This document shows positions 23,501 through 33,589 of a stretch of DNA of 64,000 bases, one piece after another. The position numbers and the translations under genes are program-made. Under the pieces are notes generated by a model, which had not been told where the DNA came from, ran no database searches, and was given only the letters and a program-made list of their open reading frames with translations. Source of the DNA: Zingiber officinale (taxonomy: Eukaryota; Streptophyta; Magnoliopsida; Zingiberales; Zingiberaceae); the NCBI RefSeq assembly GCF_018446385.1, contig NC_056002.1, forward strand, positions 3,893,474 to 3,957,473, read 5' to 3'. The first letter of the stretch is position 1, and every line of letters starts with the position of its first letter.

Positions 23501-26500
23501 AAAGAGACACACAAAGGAAGATTTGTAAGAAAGATTGCGTTTGGGTAGTCGATTAATAAAATAGGTGGTAGTGGCAAAGGGCCAGAACTAGGTCTGAATG
23601 GACACACGATGAAGAAGCGCAAGATCAGTTTTGACAATATGGTGGTGACGGCTGATACGGAATGTAACGAGCGGACCCAGGATATGATATGGCAGTCAAA
23701 TCAAGATAACAAGGCAGTTAAAGTTAAAGTCAAAGTCAAAGTCAAGGAAATTCTCCACCTGGCTTGGTTGCTCAATGAGCGCTAAGGCTCTTAGATCCAG
23801 CTCGACCGGATTACAAGCCGTTCGGGAAAAGGTTGACGACCCTTAAGCCGGTTAAACATAGGGGGTTTAATGCTTTATTCCTGAAATGGAAAGATAGTAT
23901 GTCCGATCATTCAATAACCGACCGAGTTTAAGGACGACTAGACCGGAGGTACTGACCCACTTTACAGTCGACTAGTCATAGATTTAGTCGCGAGAAAAGT
24001 GAAACTCCTTACTCTGTACGAGTCTTCCTGCATATGCCTGGTCGACCTTATTACTGATCGTCTCTATGAGTTTCCACATGACAATATGCTTGTGTATCCG
24101 TTCGGTCATAGAATTGAACGGATTTATATGCACGGCCGGACAAAAGGTCGACTGAGCCTAAAGTACTCAGCTTCATATTGTTTCCCAAAGTAAATTTCCA
24201 GCACACACGGTTTATCATATGGCTTCTCGAAAGGATTTCCAATATACCTAATGAATCATATTATGCTCCAAATGGATTTCTAATAGCATTCAATACATAA
24301 CAAAGCAGCTTAATGCGAGGACAGATATAAAGACGACTGACCTTATTATAGGCCGGCCGGGTTACACTCAGCCAACAACATGAACAGACTGCGAAACATA
24401 ACTGAGCAGCTTAATACATGGACAAGCATAAAAACGACCAGCCTTATTGGATGGTCGGGATATACGCAGTCGACAACATGAAGAGAGAATCCTAACAACC
24501 CGTCATAATAACAACCACATGTCAGAAAATATTATTCTGAAACCTTTTTCAAGGATAGTCGTGTTTCCCATAGCAAACCACTTATGACAGCATATTTCTT
24601 CAACAACCTTAGCAATAACATGAGCTATAAATGACAAAAGAGGTCTACGTGTGGGTAAATAAAAAATTCCTCGGACAATTATTGCACATTGCCTAGGTTG
24701 TACACTTTTCTTTACCTAACAACCTCTAGTACACTTCGTCACCTCATAATTGCGGAGGTTATGAGAGGTGGTATATAAAGGAGTCTTCTTCGTTGGCAAG
24801 GTACGTTCTCTGAACATCTGAAACTCACTCTCGCGCACATTCTTTACTGTTCTTCATTCACCCGTCCGGGATTGTACTGACTTTAGCGTCGGAGGGTCTT
24901 CGCCAGAACCTTGATTTCTAGGCACTGACATTTTGTTGGCTTATTTTAAAGTGCGCAGGATCGAAAAGAAGTCTCCGTGTGGCGTAAATAGTCTTATCTA
25001 AGTCAACAACCAATCCACCGTTCTAGCGCGTCATCTCTGTAATTTACAGACAGGATTAACGACGTTCAGAGAAATTATTATGTTCAGGAGTATGAAGAGG
25101 AGTGGTCAGCTAAGAAATTCCATGCAAACTAAGAAATTCTTTTAGCGCAAGAAATCCACCACTATGGTCAGTATATATATGGTGAGGATAGGACAATTAA
25201 ACTGTTTCTCGTCAAGAGACTTAAAGCATAGAAATACAGAAAGGACATCCGATTTGCGTTTTAAGGGATATAGCCAAATATATTTACTGTGATGATCAAC
25301 AAATATAACATAATATTTATAGTCATCATATGAGAGAACTAGAGAAGTCCAAACATCAGAAAATATGATATCAAGGGAAAATTGTGAAAAGAGTGACGAG
25401 TCATAAAAAGATATTTATGACTTTTATTGCATTGACAAGAATTACAATGAAAATGACGAACTGAAGAAGCAAGGCAAGATAACGTGACTAATTGACATAA
25501 GACTCGAGCAGACGGGTGACCCAGACGACTATGCCAGATAGGGAGAGAAATGACGGAAGAAGAAAGTACCAGTGGTGGAGAAGGAGTGGACGCAAACCAA
25601 GAGTAGACATAGCCTTTAAGTAGACCTTGGTGGAGAATTGCCCCTGTGTGAGGATTCTTCACCTGGAAAGCAAAGGAAGAGAAAATAACAATGACATCAT
25701 TAGTTTTATAGAATTGGGAGATGGACAAAAGGTTCTTATTGATTGATGGAACACAAAGGGCATTGGGAAACTTCAAAGAAGACGAGGTAGAGGGTGGTAA
25801 GAGATAACTTGTGTGAATAATGGGAAGTCCAGTGCCATCACTGACAACAACACCATCAAAACCAACATATGGAGCATGCAGAAAGAGATTGGAGAGGTCA
25901 GAAGTCACATGATGGGTGGCGCTAGAGTCAAGGATCTAATCAGATGAAGAGAGCGATGCCATAGTGTAGGCAACAACCGACGGAGGTGGCGGCCCATAAG
26001 CAACATGAGATGAGCCAGTGGGAGGCGTGGGAGTAGGAGCGAGCTGATACAAAAAATCAGGGTAGCACAGAGCAGAGTGACCTTGATGACTGCAGAACTG
26101 ACAATGTCCAAGATACGGGCGTGAGACACACTAGCCCTACGCCGGAGAGTGTTGCTGCTGATGCGGCCAGGAGGGCCATGGACCAGTGGGATGAGCACTA
26201 ACGGGTGGATGAGCCACGATAGGTGGATAAGATGATCGGAGTGAGAAGGCAACGGATTGGAAGGCGGCGTGGGTCATGGCCAGAAGAGTGATTTGCATAT
26301 CCCTACGAGTGGCAAGATGGGCTTCATAATTAAGGAGCTTCTCATGGAGTTCCCTAAACGAGATTGCAGTGTCCCGGGCCTGAATGCATGGGTGAGTTCC
26401 TTATAGTCATCATCAAGACCATGAAGGACTTTGATGGTGAGGTATTCAATGTCAAGAGAGACATTCATGAGCGCCAGTTCATCAGACTTGGATTTGATAA

Positions 26501-29500
26501 ACTGCATAAATTCAGGGATAGATTAAAAGTCTTTGACTGGATTGCGAAATTGTATTTTGAGTTATGTAATGCGACCACGAGAGGGCATGCCATAAATGAG
26601 AACAAGAGGGTTCCAGACATCACAAGATTTGCGAGCAGCAGTAATGAACGAAATTAAGGATGGAGAAAGAGATCTAATAATAACATTCAATATAAGTTGA
26701 TCCTGGCTGATCCCGACAGAATATGCAAGATTAGGAGTCTGAGTATGTAATTTGTCTGGACAGGGGTGAGAACCATCAACAAAGCCAAGCAGATCATGAC
26801 CAATGAGAAGGGTCATGAGCTGTAGACGCCATGAGAGATAGTTGGAGGAAGGAAGCTTCAAGGGTGCATAAGCAGCAACATTGAAAGAGATCGGGGTGGT
26901 CGCAGAGGCAGCCATAGAGTGGCCGGAAAAAAAAAAATTTAAGATAGAGGGTGCACGGCAACGACGTGGCTAGAATTAGGGTTTGTGGCGTAGGCCAAAA
27001 GTTCTGATACCATTAAGAGTGAGCAAAAATTCGGTAAAACTGAATTAACCAAACCAACCGAATTTAGAAATTCGGTTTGGTTAATTCAGTTTTCGTTTTT
27101 TTTTTAATTTTGTTCATTTTTTGGTTAATTCAGTTTTTTGGTTTGGATTTTAAATTTTATTAATCGGTTAAACCAAATAAACTAAATAAGAATATTAATT
27201 TAATTATTTTTTGTTTAAAAATATAATTAAATAAATAAACTTTTGGTTTTTTTTAGTTAAAACCGAATAAGGTTTTAAAATTTCAATTAATTCGGTTGGA
27301 AACTGAATTAACCGATATTGTATCGGTTTGGCTCTCGTAGAGAAATTCGATCGGTTCGGTTGGTTCAAAAAAATTTTGATTTGTTCGGTTTTCGGTCTAT
27401 TTGGTTCGGTCGGTTCGATTTTGACCGAATACTCAACCCTAGATACCATGTAAGAAGTATTGAGAGAATATATTTTTCATTAATCAAGAATAATAATACA
27501 AGTTGTATTTACATACATCGTAAAGAGATAAAGATAAAAAGGAAACATATACATAAAAATATACAAAAGATTTATGCACAATATATTCCAAGATATCCTA
27601 ATAGGTAGAACATGAGGCACATATATCATGTGTAACAAGGAAACTTAATATACCAATAGGACAACTTTCTAGCTCCAAGGTTCTAGTATCACCAAATTCC
27701 AGAATTTGATTGGAAAATTAAAAGTTTGTAATATCTAAGTTAACAAGGATCAAGTATGATTGAGGAACACAAATAGCTACCTTAATTGAATTATCTGCTG
27801 ATGAACTCATTAGAACAGGCTCATTGGCAAAAAAATGAAGTGAAATAATAGTTCCATCATGAGCTTCCCTAATGACAGATTGAAGTCTCCTCTTCTCCAG
27901 ATTCCATATGCTTATAACGCCAGATGAACCACCAGATGCAAGAAAAGGTTGCCCATCTATCATAATAAAGAAGTATATAAGTTGCAACGACAATGCAGTC
28001 AAGCTAAGGAACTACCGAAAGTATTATCTTACTAAGTATACAATTTGTCATAATATCAAATAAGATTTCTACAAGAAAATGTGATTTCCCAATTATTTAT
28101 GGCGAGCTATAAAGATCCATAATCTTTTGCTGTCACTGATCTCAAAGGAAGGAAATTTCCTTATCAAACAAACATATGCAATTATTTTTCCCCTTGTTTC
28201 CTACAAAGGCAAAGGCTTTTAGAACCCTTCCACCATTCTTGAAACCTTAAATCATGATTGCCTACTCTGTCATCTCACCAGGGTTCATTGTTATATTACA
28301 AAAAAGACAAATATCATAAATTGAAAATATTTGTGATCTATTAAAAGACAGCATAACATTTGGGATAAACTAATTAAATCATCAGAGTGATTGATTGTAT
28401 TTGGGTGTTAATTTTAAGGATAATAAAACTTGAGTTAAGCCTGTTTAATTTTTAAGATTGTGATCAAGTTAGATTAGGAATGATTTTTAACTGAGTCGGA
28501 CTTTAGGTTTTTTCTTAAGTGAGAAGACACACTAGTTTAGTTACAAATAGTAAATGCAGACAACGTTGTCAAACCAAGATCCATATCTTGAATTGGTGAA
28601 TTATTGAATCGTGGATTGTATCAACTACGAATCAAAGGATTTGATAAAAATCTATAGAATATGTTAAAAAAATAATTCTACTTTATTTAGAATAATTTTG
28701 GTATAATATAAAAATAATATAATGTTTCATTTGATAGCAAAATAATAGATGTTCATTTTGATTCATAACAACATATATAAGTTTATACCTTCTACTAATG
28801 GAAATGTACAGATTATTATTTATTTCATTTCATTAAAAATTTAAATGAGAGGGCAATAGGAACCTTCCTCGTCAAATGTTTTTAACATAGAAAAATCAAT
28901 GTCATCAAATGGAACACAATTAAGGTATGGGTTTTTTTTACCCTTATTGGCATTCACTGGATCAATATGAAAACATTTATTCTTCAAAATCATGGTTAGA
29001 TGCCAAGTTCACATTGCCTATAGTTGACTTTGTATCTCCACTTAACAAGATTTTTCTTCTATGTTGGTAGCTTTAAAATTTAACTCTATTTGACCATTAG
29101 ACTTCTATTGTACAACATAAAATACTTCAATTACTTCTCAGTTTAATTTCTAGCATACTGCGTTCAATTTTTTTTTTTAATGAGATAGATTGACTTTTAG
29201 TTGGTTAGACTTTAACTTTTTTAATAAGTTTTCTTTTTTATTTTTATAGAGTTTATTAAACTCTCTGAACAGGATCAATCCTGCTTATCAAGAATTCTTG
29301 TTCTCATGCACAAGACCGCTCAAACATCATGCCTCATCCTCTACTATACAAAGTGTCATTCATGCATGCCAAAGAGACCACAAATGCCATGAAATCCTCT
29401 TTACTCAATAAAAGTTTGCATTTTTGGTTTAAATTTAGAAGGGAATGGGCAATGCTACTGGCATTCATAGTTGCAACATTAAGATTAATTGACAAGGAAA

Positions 29501-31466
29501 GAATGGTTGGCATAATTCAGATTGGTAGCAAAAGATATTAGATGTTGTGAAGAGCATTTAAAAAATAATAAAAAAATAAGATTATTCAGTAAAACTAAGG
29601 AAATGTTTTCCATACTGCAAAAGAACATAACCCTCATGTAAAGATAAAATAACGCAAACAAGGCACAAAGTAAAGTTGCCCTAACAATGGGCATCATGTC
29701 ATCCAACAAGGATACTTCAGCTAGAACCAAATACCTGTTCTGAATGATAAGGCCGTCACAGCACCACGCATAGAATGAGTAAAAGACACTATGTCTTCAT
29801 CATAGCGCACATTGTGGACATGGATAGTTCCATCAGAGCAGCCAATGGCAACAACATCCAATGCAGGTGAGGCAACACAACAACATACAGATGAATTCCA
29901 CCCTTTAAAGTCAAAAAGTTTTTTCTTTGTGTTGACATTCCATAACTGCAACTGGCCTTCTTGACTACCAATAATGATCTGATGAAGAACAGCTTTTAAA
30001 CTCCCCATAATCATATTACTCTAGAAAACAAAGCTCTTTGAACTAGGAAACCATAGAATGGATAGTTAGTAGGAACCTTGTTGAGATAAGTATCTGGATG
30101 CATAATACAACTTGGGGTGAATTTGTCGTCTAACAGAATATGGCCAACCGGCTCAAGGTTCAGTTCATCTCCCCTTAAGGACCATATAAACAAATTGCCT
30201 TTGATATCAACACTCAAGACATGGTCTCCAAACACAAGCAACAGATTAACTTTGTCCTGGTGTCTGCTCCATGTAGCTACCTGAAGTAAACTCAATATAA
30301 AGTTAAATATGCAGAAAAAAAAGATAGTAATCAAATCTACAAGATATAATTCAAAATTGCACATGATTGAAGAATCAATCAATCTCTCTGTGCAATACAA
30401 ATACAGAAAATTGTTCAGAAATATCATAATGAAGGAACATAGGAATTTGTCGCTATGTATTTGACCAAATTAGATCTCATCCAGTTCCTCTAGACCTTTC
30501 ACTAAAATACCCCTAACAGGTTGGCAAAGCCAACTGCACTTGCCTCCAGCACCCCCGCCAACCCATCCCAGGGCCAACACGGAGGAGAAAAATATCCCTA
30601 ACAGGGATAGCACTAAACGGGGAGAGAGGCTTTTCCATGAGATGTGAAATGAAAAGTATTAGCCCCAAATGGGGTAGAAGAGCATATTTACAAGTACTTA
30701 TAAATCTTTATGAAATTCTCTACGAATATGAAAAGCAAGTAGGTTTTGGTTTTCTGCATATGTCATTATTGCTTAATCATCACCACCCAAAAACTTTTCA
30801 AAGAAACTCTTCCTTAGAAAATGACAATAATAGAAGCATCAAGAAATCTCTGTATGTAACAGAAGAGCATGTGTTGATGTAACTATAATCTTTATGAGAT
30901 TCTCTACAGATTTGAAAATCAAATAGGTTATGGTATACAAATATACAAAGGCATAATTGATTATTCACTATTATACACTGAGTTCCTGCAAAAGATCATA
31001 ACATACTTTCTTAACAATTCAAGCACTAATTTGAAGGGATGTACAGAATAGCAGTGTTACACACATACTATTGAACCATCATAAATGTTAATTCCTGTGT
31101 ATACGAAGTTCCATTATAATACACCTTCTATGGTAAAACACAGTTTAAAATAGACTCATCTATGTGTAACAGTGCAATAAGCAAGGGCAATGATTCTTCT
31201 ACAACCTGATGAGCACGTTTAAAGACGCCAATATCATTTCCATAGGCAGCCATAGTAAAATCCTTACAAGATGCAAGAGCTCTGATCTTTTTCGGTAATT
31301 GAGGACCTACAATAATATTTTTTGGATAAATGTCATTCAGAAAAAAAAGGAAATAAATTTCTCTCTACCATGCATATGCTCAAAGAGTAACAATTGACAG
31401 GCATAATAGAAGGCACTACCATTGGTTATTTTCAGTTAAACATCATTCACTCATTTCATCATTCAG

Positions 31467-31501
<35 letters not shown>

Positions 31502-33398
31502 CGGATCGCCCTTTGCTTTGGTTAAACATCATTCACTCAGATGAAGCTTAATAGGCAGTGAAGCATTGAGGCATCGGGAAATTGTTAACACAAGACTTGT
31601 GACTACTATTTTCATTTTTGTTCCATTGCACAGTATATCTTATTATAATGTATATATATTCCCTTGTTATTATTTTACATTTTCATTTCCTTGCACTGTA
31701 TTTTTTATTATAATGTAAATATATTCCCTTAGTCGGCATTTTTCTCTTGGTTCCGTAAAAGATAACTACAATATGAACCCTTAACTTTCATAGGTTAAAA
31801 ACAAGACAAGCAAGATCCTTTGAGGAAAATGTTTTACTAGTCAATAGGCCACACTTTGATCATGATGGCTAGTCATACCAATGGCATGATCTTCATTGCA
31901 TGAAAGATCCTAATTTATTCATTTGAAATATTATATGGCAGATCCAAATTTTCATTTTATGGATTAAACAGGATAATGATTTCGATAATAGAAGAATATG
32001 GATGTAAACAAATATTTTAACATACTTAGTGTTTTGTACCTTTTAACAATTACAACTCTAAATAATTTAATATTTACAGCATACGCATCCACATGTCACA
32101 TATGCAATATGCAATGGCTTGATCACATACCTCTATAGACTGTGCAAACAATTGGTGAGAAAATGATATTAAGAAACTTTCAAACTAAACCCTAGGCACA
32201 AAAATGTGTATGCTATGCATTGAAAGAATCCCCCATGTCATGAATAATGTACCGAAAAGGTTCAACTGAGATGATTAGGAAGACAATTCAAGTGAAGTCT
32301 TACCTCCAAGAAACAAGGTCAATTTCGCGCACTGGAAAAGAAAACAACAAAAAATGAGTGAAAGAATGAAAACTAATAAATATTTGAGAGTATAGTCAGG
32401 AAGACAACTTTAGTTGAGCTATAAACCATAAAAAATTTCATCATGGGCACATTGCAGATTATACATTACATTGTAACAATAGCATTTGGAAATTGAACAA
32501 CAATAGACTCGAAAAGCATCCGAAGTTCACATGGATCATGTATAATCTAATTTGAATCACCAAAAGACAGAAGAAAAAAAATGTTACCTTGTGCACATTA
32601 CTATTTTAGATTACAATGTGCAATGAAAAATAATTAGTTGATAAGCATCTGAAAACAATACAGACTGCAAATAGACTTAAAATTGCATGGCAATTCTCAT
32701 TAAAAAAACAAAGAACTGCAGATAGAGCTAAATTTGAAAATTTTGTCAATAAAAAATATAAGAAACTCGAACAGAAACTAAATAGCAAGTGGTTTTTCTT
32801 CAGAAAGTATTCAATAGCATTCCAGATCCAACAGGTCTACTCCCAGGCCCTGACATGGGTAACCTTTTTATAGTTTCTTTGTGACACTTACATAGTTAAC
32901 TTTCCAACGTGGTTAATAATAAAAACACTAACCTTCCAATTTCGATCTCAATCAAAATAAACAGTCATAGCACCACTACAAGGCATCTTTCCCGTCAATA
33001 TCAGCACTCAACTTTTTTTTTGTGGAAAAATAATACACAACGATTCTCCGATGAGACTCTACCAACTATGGTCGTTTAGAAGCAGTACCTCTTGAGTTCA
33101 AAGCACGCAAATTATTTGGTTTGTACAATATGCGGTAGCATTAGAGAAAAGAACGTCATTTGCCTATGGAAGGTTTTAAGTTTTCGCGAATAAAAATATG
33201 CCGAATGAATTTTTTTCAGGTATTAACTCAGGAGAATGTTAGATCGAGTGAGAGAGATGAATAGAAACATACGTTGTAGGTGCGCCACGCCTTCCCAACG
33301 CTGACTGTGACGAAAGTCTCCGTCCCCAGTCTCTGAACCGAGAAGGGTACGTTGGTGGTTATGTATCCGATCGCTCGATAGGGCTCGAATATCCCCAT
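2523..33398 (-). CDS. UTP21: U3 snoRNP/SSU processome WD40 protein UTP21 (WDR36 homologue), 18 exons
   Basis: WD-repeat component of the UtpB subcomplex of the nucleolar SSU processome, needed for 18S pre-rRNA cleavage. Exons in transcription order: 33398-33273, 32331-32304, 31306-31206, 30280-30077, 29978-29735, 27956-27781, 20080-19998, 19805-19733, 19242-19177, 19049-19007, 7313-7174, 7014-6802, 5654-5570, 5500-5206, 4669-4411, 4279-4069, 3332-3115, 2672-2523. They sum to 2,715 nt (904 codons plus stop), the usual family length, and all phases fit. The start [15 protein letters not shown] matches the plant N terminus. WD40 units fill about residues 1-650 (for example [35 protein letters not shown]). 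The C-terminal Utp21 domain includes [17 protein letters not shown] and ends [18 protein letters not shown]. Intron 10 (11.7 kb) holds a Gypsy element and intron 6 (7.7 kb) a Copia element; neither touches an exon. Exon 2 is only 28 nt, and intron 11 appears to use a GC donor. The gene looks intact. Confidence 0.93.
7015..7173 (-). other. UTP21 intron 11, apparent GC-AG intron
   Basis: Exon 11 reads ...CAAACTCCGATTAAG and is followed directly by GCATATTC, while the acceptor is CTAGCAG (AG at 7016-7015). Joining here gives the conserved run [14 protein letters not shown] expected in UTP21. The nearest downstream GT would add residues not seen in the family. GC-AG introns are a known minor class; this assignment rests on protein continuity and not on a transcript. 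Confidence 0.6.
7965..8779 (-). repeat. LTR of the Gypsy/Tat element (element 3' LTR)
   Basis: 815 bp, starting TGATCC and ending GGATCA (short inverted ends), next to TTGGT. On the minus strand it carries CTCTATATAAAG near 8,200-8,213, a good TATA box for element transcription. It pairs with 17578-18408. Confidence 0.92.
9345..11432 (+). CDS. Antisense additional gene of the Tat element ('putative gypsy type transposon' domain plus coiled coil), fossil
   Basis: Runs opposite to gag-pol, between the polymerase genes and the element's 3' LTR. The N-terminal open segment starts [10 protein letters not shown] near 9,401. Next come segments with [20 protein letters not shown] and LYFYYPKQ, a pattern I associate with the Pfam family Transposase_28 ('putative gypsy type transposon'). 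After a Pro/Arg-rich linker, a final segment (about 10,800-11,432) is rich in heptad-like Glu/Lys/Leu repeats, a probable coiled coil, and ends in a short conserved-looking tail ([11 protein letters not shown]). GT and AG signals near 10,046 and 10,720-10,800 suggest that this gene is spliced in the living family. The function of such antisense ORFs is not established. The gene is an element relic and is treated as broken. Confidence 0.65.
11760..12400. repeat. 65-bp minisatellite inside the Tat element
   Basis: Head-to-tail copies of a 65-bp unit, for example CTCTTGATCTTTAACGACGG followed by TGCTCGTCGGTCTTCCGCTC and GGAGGGTTTATAGACGCCGG. At least six copies are nearly identical. Shorter variants at both ends replace the middle with GCGGATATTTATAGCCGG. 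The array lies between integrase and the antisense gene, the part of Tat elements known to be hypervariable and to seed satellites. Confidence 0.9.
12525..12750. repeat. Second, more degenerate minisatellite of the Tat element (unit about 60-65 bp)
   Basis: Three to four imperfect copies of a unit containing 'TTGGCTCGACCCATTTACCT' and 'CGAACGGC(A/G)CGGGGCCTTCG'. It directly follows the 65-bp array but has a different sequence, so two independent arrays sit in this region. Confidence 0.65.
14132..15270 (-). CDS. Tat element RT C-terminal part and two RNase H domains (fossil fragment)
   Basis: The longest open stretch of the element's polymerase. It shows the end of the reverse transcriptase ([38 protein letters not shown]), an RNase H of the usual Gypsy type ([34 protein letters not shown]) and then a second RNase H start ([20 protein letters not shown] ... 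[14 protein letters not shown]). The second domain is the extra archaeal-like RNase H known in Tat elements. Part of a broken element. Confidence 0.85.
17578..18408 (-). repeat. LTR of the Gypsy/Tat element (element 5' LTR)
   Basis: 831 bp, TGATC...GGATCA, next to TTGGT at 18409-18413. Its right half is almost identical to the partner at 7965-8779. Its left half differs mainly by many short length differences. Confidence 0.92.
20258..20336 (-). mobile_element. 45-bp SINE-tail insertion with 17-bp TSD (UTP21 intron 6)
   Basis: The direct repeat AATAATTTATCAATGAT at 20258-20274 and 20320-20336 flanks a 45-bp GC-rich insert (20275-20319). On the minus strand the insert reads GGTTGGCGGGGGCGCTGAGG and so on. 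This looks like a strongly 5'-truncated Au-like SINE end. The perfect 17-bp duplication supports target-primed insertion. Confidence 0.65.
21290..21444 (-). repeat. Copia LTR, element 3' copy
   Basis: 155 bp, plus strand TGTAAGAAG...CCTAATA; in element sense it starts TATTAGG and ends CTTACA. It pairs with 27449-27603. Confidence 0.93.
23648..25063 (+). mobile_element. Solo LTR nested in the Copia integrase region
   Basis: A block of about 1,406 bp (23653-25058) of non-Copia sequence starts TGATACGG and ends AGGATTA. It is bordered by ACGGC (23648-23652) and ACGAC (25059-25063), which I read as a 5-bp target duplication with one later change; integrase-like sequence continues on either side. 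It contains a plus-strand TATA box (GTATATAAAGG near 24,771-24,781) and no polymerase genes, as expected of a solo LTR left after recombination, probably Gypsy-type. It is younger than the Copia copy it interrupts. Confidence 0.7.
27006..27449. mobile_element. hAT-like MITE nested at the Copia primer-site/LTR junction
   Basis: Insert 27014-27441 (428 bp) has inverted ends, TAAGAGTGAGCAAAAATTCGG at left and TAGGGTTGAGTATTCGG (reverse complement) at right. The interior is a foldback rich in TTCGGTT/AACCGAA words. The 8-bp repeat GATACCAT at 27006-27013 and 27442-27449 is the target duplication. Eight-base duplications and TAGGG-type ends fit hAT-derived MITEs. It carries no gene. Confidence 0.8.
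27449..27603 (-). repeat. Copia LTR, element 5' copy
   Basis: 155 bp matching 21290-21444 at about 97% by eye, followed by the GGTAG target duplication. Confidence 0.93.
30511..30605 (-). mobile_element. 75-bp SINE-tail insertion with 10-bp TSD (UTP21 intron 3)
   Basis: CCCTAACAGG at 30511-30520 and 30596-30605 flanks a 75-bp insert. On the minus strand the insert reads CTCCGTGTTGGCCCTGGGAT, then GGGTTGGCGGGGGTGCTGGA, resembling the 3' part of an Au-type SINE. It is 5'-truncated, with no box A or box B. Confidence 0.65.
31435..31539. repeat. (TA)n microsatellite inside a 19-bp direct repeat (UTP21 intron 2)
   Basis: GTTAAACATCATTCACTCA occurs exactly at 31435-31453 and 31521-31539. Between them lie 67 bp made of a short leader, (TA)15 at about 31471-31500, and GCGGATCGCCCTTTGCTTTG. 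The layout suggests a small retroposed tail with target duplication; a simple slippage duplication is the alternative. Confidence 0.5.
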
Positions 33399-33589
33399 TG
33401 CTATCCGCTCGCCCCTTGGTTGATGGGTCGCAGTGAAAGCAGTTCGAGGGAAGGAAGCAAGGAAGCTGAGTATCGAAGCGAGTAAAGTTGCTGTTCGCCG
33501 GCAAAAGCTTACTGTGGAGCCGCGTAGGCGATGGCGGCGTCGGCGGCGGCAGGGATGAGAGTTTAGGTAGAAGGGTTTTGATAATTAAA

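Larger units (their letters stand above)
21285..27608 (-). mobile_element. Ty1/Copia LTR retrotransposon in UTP21 intron 6 (with GGTAG TSD)
   Basis: Copia element 21290-27603 on the minus strand, flanked by GGTAG at 21285-21289 and 27604-27608. LTRs are 155 bp each. A purine tract (CTTGAGGGGGCC, minus strand) abuts the left LTR at 21445, and an initiator-Met-type primer site (TGGTATCAGA, minus strand, ending 27012) lies by the right one. Parts in element order: gag 26.9-26.0 kb ([13 protein letters not shown]), GAG-pre-integrase near 25.5 kb ([21 protein letters not shown]), integrase about 25.4-23.1 kb, reverse transcriptase 22.85-22.0 kb (YVDD near 22,380), RNase H 22.0-21.74 kb ([17 protein letters not shown]). 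The short LTR and gag style suggest the Ale lineage. By eye the LTRs differ at about 4 of 155 bases, suggesting insertion around one million years ago at commonly used plant rates. It is broken in several places and interrupted by two later insertions. Confidence 0.92.
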
